Shown: positions 57,601 through 64,000 of the stretch, piece after piece | How positions within the stretch are numbered: position 1 is the first letter of the stretch | How the letters are laid out: each line of letters starts with the position of its first letter | NCBI GenBank assembly: GCA_910588215.1 | Contig: CAJUQJ010000017.1 | Coordinates: 6,478 to 70,477 of the forward strand | From: an uncultured Lachnospiraceae bacterium | GTDB lineage: Bacteria; Bacillota; Clostridia; Lachnospirales; Lachnospiraceae | Direction of reading: 5' to 3' | DNA length: 64,000 nt | Position numbers and translations under genes: made by a program | Notes under the pieces: generated by a model | What the model was told of the DNA's origin: nothing | Databases searched by the model: none | Seen by the model: only the letters and a program-made list of their open reading frames with translations

Positions 57601-59430
57601 ATGCAGGTAACACAGGATAAGAAAAGATATCCCCTCCTAAATCATTATCGGTATACGTTTCACAAGCTGAAGGAGAAGAGCGGCGGCGGGGCGCTGGCTG
57701 TCTGTGCCGGGGATGTGATGTTAAGCGTGCTGCTCCCGTTTCTGGAGGCGGCGCTTTACGGTGCGGTGGCGGCCTGTTTGGTGAGCGGCAGGAGGCCGGG
57801 AGAGATTCTGGCGCTGGTGGCGGGGTATATCGTATTGCTGCAGGTGGTCAGGTTTTTGCAGAGCCACTTTAGGGAACTGCGGACGAAAGCGCTCTTTCTG
57901 TTCCGTTGTTCTTTCTCCGAGCTGGACCGGAAGACGCTGTATATGGACGGCCAGAGTCTGGAGAGCGCGCAGGGACAGAAGAAACGGCAGGCGGCGATGC
58001 GGAACATATATTCCGGCAATGAGCAGGGGCTTGAGGCTTTTGCCGCGGGATTTCTCAATATGATGATTCAGTTTGCCGGGCTGTTGATCTACGGGACAAT
58101 CGTGGGCAGATACAGTCTGCTCCTGCTGGCGCTGCTTCTGCTGCAGGCGGTGGTCACCGCCTGGCTGCATACACTGGCAGGAAAGAAGGAGTACCGGCTG
58201 GAGGAGGAGAATATCAAGGGCTATCAGGGTCTTGGCTATCTGCGGCAGGAATCCATCGCGCCGGGAAACGGGAAGGATATCCGCCTGTATCGGATGGACA
58301 GATGGTTTCTGCGGGAATTTAAGGAGCGGATCGATCAGATCGTGAACCGGGTGGATCGGGGGCGTAACGGCTTTGCGGCGGCTCAGATTGGGGGAATGGC
58401 ACTTGCCTTTGCGAGGAATGTATTCGTCTATGGCTGGCTAATCCGGGAGATGGCGCTGGGACATCTGGCGCTTCCGGTATTTCTGTTATATGTAGGGATC
58501 GTGGCTGGCGTCGAGGCGTGGATGAGCGGGCTGTTCGATGCGGCGCAGGAGATCTACAGGAATAAGGAAATGATGGACGATTTCCGGGATTTTCTGGAAT
58601 TTGGCGATTCTGAGGAGGGAACGGCACTTATGCAACAGCCGGGCAGGGGACATGAGATCCGTCTGGAGCACGTGAGCTTTTGCTATGAGGGGAAGGAGGA
58701 AGCTACCATCCACGATCTGACGCTGACCATCCGGGCCGGTGAGCGGCTGGCGCTGGTGGGCCCCAACGGCGCGGGCAAGACCACACTGATCAAGCTGTTG
58801 TGCGGGCTTTACCGTCCCACCGCGGGCACTGTCTTTCTGGACGGACAGGATCTTAAGACGTTGCCGCAGAGGGACGTCTTCCGGGAATTTGCGGTGGTGT
58901 TCCAGGATGTGTTCGCCTTCTCTTTTCCTCTGGCGGAGAATGTTTCCTGCGTGGAAGCGGGGCAGGAGGATACGGGGCGGCTGCGGGACAGTCTGGAGAA
59001 GGCGGGACTCTGGGAGAAAGTATCCTCCCTGCCGAAAGGTGTGCAGACTGCCATGAACCGGGATCTGGACGAGGAGGGCGTGAGTCTATCCGGCGGTGAG
59101 ATGCAGAAACTGATGCTGGCCAGAGCCTTGTACAAGGATGCGCCGGTGGTGATTCTGGACGAGCCGACGGCGGCTTTAGACCCAATAGCCGAGAGCGAGA
59201 TGTATGAGCGTTACGACGCCATGCTCCGGGAAAAGACGGGCATTTTTATCTCCCACCGGTTAAGCTCCACAAGATTCTGCGACAGGATTCTTTTTCTGGA
59301 AAATGGGCGTATTGTGGAGGAGGGCAGCCACGATGCGCTGATGGAAAAGGGCGGCTCCTATGCGAAGCTATTTACCCTGCAGGCCAGATATTATCAGAAG
59401 AAGAGAGAGGAGGAAGAGATTTATGCGTGA
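57601..59430 (+). CDS. ABC exporter with fused permease and ATPase, first of pair
   Basis: A 609-residue half-transporter: about five or six membrane segments in the first 320 residues, then an ATPase domain with Walker A GPNGAGKTT, FAVVFQDVFAFSFPL as Q-loop, signature LSGGEMQKLMLARAL, Walker B VVILDEPTAALDP and ISHRLSS. No C39 peptidase domain. The last eight bases overlap the next gene, so the two probably form a heterodimer. GAAAGGAGAACGAAGAAT precedes the ATG. Confidence 0.94.
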   Translation: MQVTQDKKRYPLLNHYRYTFHKLKEKSGGGALAVCAGDVMLSVLLPFLEAALYGAVAACLVSGRRPGEILALVAGYIVLLQVVRFLQSHFRELRTKALFLFRCSFSELDRKTLYMDGQSLESAQGQKKRQAAMRNIYSGNEQGLEAFAAGFLNMMIQFAGLLIYGTIVGRYSLLLLALLLLQAVVTAWLHTLAGKKEYRLEEENIKGYQGLGYLRQESIAPGNGKDIRLYRMDRWFLREFKERIDQIVNRVDRGRNGFAAAQIGGMALAFARNVFVYGWLIREMALGHLALPVFLLYVGIVAGVEAWMSGLFDAAQEIYRNKEMMDDFRDFLEFGDSEEGTALMQQPGRGHEIRLEHVSFCYEGKEEATIHDLTLTIRAGERLALVGPNGAGKTTLIKLLCGLYRPTAGTVFLDGQDLKTLPQRDVFREFAVVFQDVFAFSFPLAENVSCVEAGQEDTGRLRDSLEKAGLWEKVSSLPKGVQTAMNRDLDEEGVSLSGGEMQKLMLARALYKDAPVVILDEPTAALDPIAESEMYERYDAMLREKTGIFISHRLSSTRFCDRILFLENGRIVEEGSHDALMEKGGSYAKLFTLQARYYQKKREEEEIYA

Positions 59431-61261
59431 GATTTTATCCGTACACAAGATCGGATACAGACTGCTTGGGATGATCCACGGCGTGGATTCGACCATCATG
59501 CCGCTGCATCTGCTGGAGGTGTGTCTTTCGGTGGTACAGGTCTACGCTGGTCTGTATCTGACGGCGGGCCTGATCGATCTGCTGCTTGTGGGAGCGTATG
59601 GGCAGGCGGCAGAGTGGGCGCTGTATCTTCTTCTGGTCAATCTGCTTCTGGGGACGGCAACCGTGCTGCTTAAGAGAAAATTCCGGGGGATGGAGACAAG
59701 GATCTGGCAGCTCTTCTACGTGTGGATGCGGGAAAAAGCCTTTTCGCTGGATTATGAGACGATGGAGAGGCCGGAGATCTCCGAGAAGATTCTTTTCTCG
59801 GAGCGCAGATCGAATATGCATGGCGGACTGGGGATGCTGTTGTATTATTACTGCGATATTCTGCGGGCGCTTCTGCACATCCTGCTGTCGGCGGCCATGG
59901 TGCTTTACGTGTGCATGGCCCGGCCGTCACAGGAAGCAGGTTTTTGGGGAACGCTGGCAGGGCCTCTGCCTTCGACGGCGTTGTTTGGCGTGACGCTTGC
60001 GGGGATGGCCGTCGGCTCGTGGATGGTGTATGGCCGGTTCGGCGTAAGGATTCAGGAGATCTTTGAATCCCATACCGGTGTGGAGAACAGGATCAGTTAT
60101 CTGCAGAATCAGGTGTTGGGGGATTCTAAGACAGGCAAGATCATACGTCTGTACGGTATGCAGGAGATGATCTTCAAAAACGCGCTGGAAAATCTGAAAA
60201 GTTCCGTCGCCTTTTTCGGAAAGATGTGCGACGTGGAGCGGGGACAGCATAATGCCAACAATGTGGTGAGCAGTTTCTTTACGGCAGGCTCTTATCTGCT
60301 GGTGGCGTTAAAGGCAGTGACCGGCGCGGTGACGGTGGGCGCCTTCACACAGTACGCGGGAGCCATGAACCAGTTTGGATGCGGGTGCATCAAGATCATC
60401 GCCTGTCATGGGGAACTGCGGGAAATCTGCACTTATATGGGGCCGTTTCTGGAATTTCTGGATACGGATAATCTGCACGCGAAGGGGTCGATCCCGGTGG
60501 AGAAGCGGACGGACGGGGAATATGAACTGGCTTTTGAGCACGTGGACTTCCGATATCCCGGATGTCAGGAACTGGTATTGAAAGATGTGAACTGCCGCCT
60601 GCGGATTAGGGGCAAACTGGCCGTGGTGGGCAAAAACGGCGCGGGCAAGACGACCTTTATAAATCTGCTGTGCCGTCTCTATGAACCGACGGCCGGGCAC
60701 ATTACGCTGAACGGTGTGGACATCCGCAAGTATGACGAAGAAGAGTACCGCAGTCTGTTCGGCGTGGTGTTCCAGGATTTCAAGCTGTTTGCCTTTCCGG
60801 TCTGGCAGAATGTCACGGCGGGCGGGACGCGGGAGGACGACAGGATCCGGGAGGCGCTGCGGCAGGCGGATGCAGCGGAATTCGTGGAAAAGCTGCCCCA
60901 GGGGCTTGATACCTATCTGTATCAGGAGCTGGAAGAAGGGGTGACGGTCAGCGGCGGGGAGGCCCAGAAGCTGGCATTGGCCAGAGCGCTTTATAAGGAT
61001 GCGCCGGTGGTGATCCTCGACGAGCCCACGGCGGCTCTGGATCCGAAAGCGGAAGCGGAGGTCTATGAGCGTTTTCACAAGATGGTGGAGGGCAGGACCA
61101 GCATCTATATTTCCCACCGGATGAGCAGCTGCCGCTTCTGCGACGAAATCATCGTCTTTGACAAAGGGCAGATTGTGGAGCGGGGTAGCCATGAGACACT
61201 CTATGCCGCCGGCGGCAGCTATGCCCGGATGTGGGATGCGCAGGCCCAGTATTATGCGTAA
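59423..61261 (+). CDS. ABC exporter with fused permease and ATPase, second of pair
   Basis: A 612-residue half-transporter like the preceding one. Walker A is GKNGAGKTT, Q-loop FGVVFQDFKLFAFPV, signature VSGGEAQKLALARAL, Walker B VVILDEPTAALDP, H-loop ISHRMSS; both catalytic sites of the pair should be active since each has the Glu after Walker B. Start ATG 59423 follows GAGGAGGAAGAG. Likely exports a peptide or provides resistance, under control of the LytTR system upstream; no cargo gene is seen. Confidence 0.94.
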   Translation: MREILSVHKIGYRLLGMIHGVDSTIMPLHLLEVCLSVVQVYAGLYLTAGLIDLLLVGAYGQAAEWALYLLLVNLLLGTATVLLKRKFRGMETRIWQLFYVWMREKAFSLDYETMERPEISEKILFSERRSNMHGGLGMLLYYYCDILRALLHILLSAAMVLYVCMARPSQEAGFWGTLAGPLPSTALFGVTLAGMAVGSWMVYGRFGVRIQEIFESHTGVENRISYLQNQVLGDSKTGKIIRLYGMQEMIFKNALENLKSSVAFFGKMCDVERGQHNANNVVSSFFTAGSYLLVALKAVTGAVTVGAFTQYAGAMNQFGCGCIKIIACHGELREICTYMGPFLEFLDTDNLHAKGSIPVEKRTDGEYELAFEHVDFRYPGCQELVLKDVNCRLRIRGKLAVVGKNGAGKTTFINLLCRLYEPTAGHITLNGVDIRKYDEEEYRSLFGVVFQDFKLFAFPVWQNVTAGGTREDDRIREALRQADAAEFVEKLPQGLDTYLYQELEEGVTVSGGEAQKLALARALYKDAPVVILDEPTAALDPKAEAEVYERFHKMVEGRTSIYISHRMSSCRFCDEIIVFDKGQIVERGSHETLYAAGGSYARMWDAQAQYYA

Positions 61262-61368
61262 AAAAGCCGAAACACTATGAAATTAAGTGCTTCAGCTACT
61301 AAAAATAATGAATAAAAAACAAAACCTGTCCGTATACTCTAATAAATTCATATTGGAGGTTGAGCATC

Positions 61369-61608
61369 ATGGCAAGAGGTCAAAGAAAATCTATTGATGA
61401 AAAGATTCAGCAAAAGCAAGAACTTATTAGTAGTATTGAAACAAGACTAGAACATGAAAGAAAAGAACTGGAAGAACTTTTAAATGAAAAACAGCAACAG
61501 GAGATAAAAATCCTCAATGACTTTCTTAAAACGTCTGGATTAAGCGTATACGAAGCTACAGAGGTGTTACAACAATACGTTGCCGGACAATATGAAGCGA
61601 CTGCGTAA
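61369..61608 (+). CDS. Small coiled-coil protein of mobile-element type
   Basis: A 79-residue basic, mostly helical protein beginning MARGQRKSIDEKIQQKQELI and ending in a short helical domain. Similar small proteins with an M(A)GRKSIDEKI-type start are often found on conjugative elements of Clostridia; function unknown. GGAGG lies 9 bases before ATG 61369. It is more AT-rich than the genes before it. Confidence 0.7.
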   Translation: MARGQRKSIDEKIQQKQELISSIETRLEHERKELEELLNEKQQQEIKILNDFLKTSGLSVYEATEVLQQYVAGQYEATA

Positions 61609-61612
61609 AAAA

Positions 61613-61648
61613 TAGGGCAGAAGAGTAATGTGTAACTCAACTGCCCTA
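61613..61648. terminator. Terminator-like hairpin
   Basis: TAGGGCAG (61613-61620) pairs with CTGCCCTA (61641-61648). An A-run before it makes it work best on the minus strand. Confidence 0.6.
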
Positions 61649-61939
61649 AAATATTGTGTCCAATAATTAGTTAACTTTCCAGCTTAGTGATGTTAAAATT
61701 CTTACGAAAAGGTAACACTACAGATATTAAATGTATCAAGTTTTGTACAAATAAGCATGTTTCTTTCATCTATTACATTTATTAAATTTCTTTGAATGTC
61801 AGCAGTTATCCTACACTATGTTCTTCAGTCCAAATGCAATATAGATAATTCTATTTTAAAACGAAATATTTAGAGAAAGTAATTAATGAGAGTGATTGGT
61901 TGTATAATCCTGTTTTTAACAGTAGTATGGACGATGAAC

Positions 61940-61973
61940 CGCTGTAACCCCAGTATTTATACGGGCTACAGCG
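61940..61973. terminator. Hairpin at the end of the insertion-sequence remnant
   Basis: CGCTGTA pairs with TACAGCG, with inner GTAT/ATAC pairing. It lies 30 bp after the transposase stop and is probably its terminator or part of the IS end. Confidence 0.5.
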
Positions 61974-62003
61974 ATTTCGGTTTCAGAATTGAAATATGGT
62001 AAT

Positions 62004-62522
62004 TTATTCCCTGCCTTTACTTCTTTTTTGGATTCCCCTCATCTTTTGCCTGGTGATAAACTGATAGTCTGTGTGGAAACCGCAGACTTCGTGTAAGGCG
62101 TCTGTGAGCTTGGAGCGTCTATAGAGTGGCAAATACCCCTGCTCCTCGACATCTGCAAAATCCATCTCTCTGAGCTTCTTCAAAATTTCTTCACAGGTAT
62201 AGTCGCGTCCTAGCTTTTTTCCCAGAATCCGGTAGACAAGAAGCGCGAGAAACCAGGTCAGAAAATGTGCCTTGATCCGGTTTTCCAGCCGCACAAATGC
62301 AGGCCGAGCTTCAAAGTCCGTCTTCATGATGCGGAAACATTCCTCTATCGGCTATCTTCCTTCGTTGACTTTCAGGATGGGGGCCACATCATCATCCAGC
62401 AGATCGGTACATACGGCATACAGCCCGTCATATCTGGCTTCCTCGCCTATCTTTTCTTCATCCAAATAATACTGGATGCCGGCTGCCACCATTTTTTCGG
62501 CGCGTTCCACCAGCTTATCTTC
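62004..62522 (-). pseudogene. IS1634-like transposase, C-terminal remnant with in-frame stop
   Basis: The last 107 codons (MKTDFEARPAFVRLENRIKAHFLTWFLALLVYRIL and on) are the C-terminus of an IS1634/IS4-type DDE transposase, including the catalytic-Glu neighbourhood IEECFRIMKTDF. Upstream in the same frame lie KVNEGR, a TAG at 62354-62352, then PIEECFRIM; the stop replaces what is usually Trp. Further upstream EDKLVERAEKMVAAGIQYYLDEEKIGEEARYDGLYAV is intact. The 5' part is missing and is replaced by an RHS fragment. Confidence 0.85.
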
Positions 62523-63413
62523 TACGAAGACGGAAACGGAAACCAGACTCGGTATCAGTATGATGAGAAGGGGCGTCTGACGGCGACGGAGGATGCCCTT
62601 GGCAGGATACGACGCTTAACTTATGATGAGAAGGGGTTGCCGGAAAGCGTAAGAGACAAGGAAGGGAGAGTGCGCAGCCGGAAGTATGACCTGGCTGGGA
62701 ACGTGGCTGCAGAGATTTTTCCGTCAGGGGAGGCTGTTTCCTATGAATACGACAGGGAGAATCGGCTGAAGAAGGCAGAGCGCACGGCAGAAGGAGGGAA
62801 GAAAACAGGTACAGTCGTTGGCTATGCATATGATCTGGCAGGCAATCTGCTGAAAGTAGAAGCAGGAGACGGTAAAAAGGTATTGTCAGTAATTTCTTAT
62901 GAATATGACGCATTAAACCGTGTTGTGGCGGTCACAGATTCAGCCGGAGGAAAGACACTGTACGGTTATGACAGGTACAGCGGCAGAGTATGCAGCATCA
63001 CGAATCCTATGGGAAACTGGAAGAGTTACTGTTATGATGCTGCCGGGGAACTGACAGAAGAGACAGATATCAAAGGAAATGCCACCCGGTATACGTATGA
63101 TATCCTGGGGAAGCTTACCTCTGTAACAGACGGGCCAGACAGGACAACTGAATACAGTTACCTGCCTGGCGGCAGGCTGGAGAAGGTAGTATATCCGGAT
63201 GGGAGACAGACGGGATATGAATATGACAGCATGGGGCAGATTAAGAGAAGAACGGATAATACCGGTTACAGCGTTTCCTTCTTCTATGACAGTATGGGCA
63301 GGATACAGAAAACGGCAGGAAGCGACGGCCAGGAGAAAGCCTATATGTATGATATTGCCGGACACGTGACATCCGTAACGGACGCCCTGGGGAATAAAAC
63401 AGGTCATGGCTAA
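62523..63413 (+). pseudogene. RHS/YD-repeat protein fragment
   Basis: About 295 codons of YD repeats such as YEYDRENRLKKAERT, GYAYDLAGNLLKVEAGDGK, YEYDALNRVVAVTDSAGG and YTYDILGKLTSVTD. There is no own start codon or ribosome site; the open frame extends upstream only by reading antisense through the transposase remnant. At the 3' end the repeats stop abruptly at ALGNKT followed by GHG and TAA-free TAA-like stop TAA/TAG region (stop at 63411-63413). Neither secretion signal nor toxin tip is present, so it is an internal piece of a larger gene. Confidence 0.85.
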
Positions 63414-63482
63414 TTAGAGGTAATCAAAAGAAGAAAGGAAAAGCACAATCCAGACGGAACCGGCGATACCGTCAAGAAATAT

Positions 63483-63511
63483 TTGTGAGTTAGCAAGAAT
63501 CCTGATATAAT
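63483..63511 (+). promoter_or_regulatory. Promoter of the XRE regulator gene
   Basis: TTGTGA at 63483-63488, 17-bp spacer, TATAAT at 63506-63511, with a TGA just before the -10 (extended -10). Confidence 0.7.
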
Positions 63512-63552
63512 GGGTACAAATGCCCATCCGGGGCAGAAAGGCAGGGAGAAAA

Positions 63553-63825
63553 ATGCACATCAGTTACAAACCGCTCTGGCACACACTGATAGAGCGCAAC
63601 ATGAGGAAAGAGGATTTAAGGCTTGCCGCTGGCCTGACCACAAATATGATAGCCAACATGGGAAAAGAAGGGAAACATATCAGCATGGACACACTTGCCC
63701 GTATTTGCGAAACACTGGATTGTGGCATTATGGACGTGATTGAGCTGGCCGGTGACGAGCCTTCCACCACAGGAGGGGACGACAATGGAAAAACTGAAAG
63801 AAAGAATCACAGAGAACGGCATTGA
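63553..63825 (+). CDS. XRE-family helix-turn-helix regulator
   Basis: A 90-residue Cro/CI-type protein of the short YozG-like class: ISYKPLWHTLIERNMRKEDLRLAAGLTTNMIANMGKEGKHISMDTLARICETLDCGIMDVIEL. Such genes are standard cargo of conjugative transposons in Clostridia. ATG 63553 follows AGGGAGAAAA. It overlaps the next gene by 41 bp. Confidence 0.9.
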   Translation: MHISYKPLWHTLIERNMRKEDLRLAAGLTTNMIANMGKEGKHISMDTLARICETLDCGIMDVIELAGDEPSTTGGDDNGKTERKNHRERH

Positions 63826-64000
63826 TTATATTCTGGTAGGCGACTACTACATCCCGGACTTGAAGCTGCCGGAGGAGAACCGCCCCATCGGACGCTATGG
63901 GCGGTTGCACCGGGAATATCTCAAACAGGAACACCCGGCACGGTACAGCTCCCGTATTTTGCTGACCTCATTATCTTCCAGCGCATCCCGCAGCAGATAA
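63785..64000 (+). pseudogene. Truncated TnpV-like transposon protein
   Basis: The first about 50 residues (MEKLKERITENGIDYILVGDYYIPDLKLPEENRPIG, then YGRLHREYLKQEHPARY) match the start of TnpV proteins of Clostridia transposons, which are usually about 120 residues. After HPARYSS the sequence becomes Ser/Leu-rich (ILLTSLSSSASRSR) and stops with TAA at 63998-64000, the end of the window. A deletion or frameshift near 63950 is likely. Function of intact TnpV is not established. Confidence 0.8.

Larger units (their letters stand above)
61609..62003. other. AT-rich gap with hairpins
   Basis: No gene visible. It has a terminator-like stem at 61613-61648 and a second at 61940-61973 close to the transposase remnant, probably within the end of that insertion sequence. 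Confidence 0.5.

Noticed and set aside
57384..57620. 78-codon ORF before the exporter genes
   Set aside because: It is read through the MITE-like element and lacks a ribosome site; the same frame in copy A is not kept.

Overview
The window looks like chromosome of a spore-forming, Gram-positive Clostridia bacterium, most likely a Lachnospiraceae member. The basis is a Firmicutes-type division/cell-wall (dcw) cluster running into spoIIGA-sigE-sigG, strong AGGAGG ribosome sites with some TTG/GTG starts, and several protein types I associate with that family (DUF5688, YlmC/YmxH-like, Zn-ribbon/SH3 proteins). The genus cannot be read from the sequence.

Layout. 1-1000: tail of an accessory gene (DUF6602-like), a strong terminator and a short direct repeat that may be an old integration boundary. 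1-3.1 kb: ychF and lgt. 3.3-17.4 kb: dcw cluster, with an array of four MraZ-type boxes followed by mraZ, rsmH, ftsL-like, a class B PBP, a small unknown gene, a second class B PBP with KTA instead of KTG, mraY, murD, ftsW-type SEDS, murA, divIB and ftsZ. murE, murF, murG, murB and murC are not in it. 17.5-20.1 kb: spoIIGA and sigE behind a Spo0A-like box, then sigG in the opposite orientation with its own SigF/SigG-like promoter. 20.2-27.2 kb: Zn-ribbon/SH3 protein, YlmC/YmxH-like protein, nrdR, YqeG-type phosphatase, aroE-aroK-aroQ, efp and a DUF5688 protein. 27.5-31.1 kb: tRNA-Arg(CCG), SH3 protein and gdhA.

31.2-61.3 kb is accessory and rich in membrane transport and signalling. Two paralogous four-gene modules (ECF-type sigma, anti-sigma-like membrane protein, ABC ATPase, ABC-2 permease) lie at 31.3-34.6 and 46.8-51.9 kb; the second has gained a methyltransferase gene and a MITE-like element after its sigma gene. 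Between and around them are an orphan eutH, a GH31 glycosidase divergent from an AraC regulator, azlCD, an ABC ATPase with a giant coiled-coil FtsX permease, a BlaI/BlaR1 pair with two operator dyads, a repeat-built coiled-coil protein, and a LytTR/GHKL two-component system next to a pair of ABC exporters preceded by LytTR-like direct repeats. 61.3-64 kb is a mobile-element graveyard: an IS1634-like transposase remnant with an in-frame stop, an RHS/YD-repeat fragment, an XRE regulator and a cut-down TnpV.

The most unusual signals are non-coding: tandem repeats (18 bp x 9, 22 bp x about 8, 8 bp x about 5) that begin at stop codons and run up to the next gene's ribosome site; a 103-bp inverted-repeat element in two full copies plus a 35-bp end-to-end derivative; hairpin-rich cassettes whose 3' end supplies the ribosome site of the next gene; and hairpins that enclose the ribosome site of the second PBP gene and of the YlmC-like gene.
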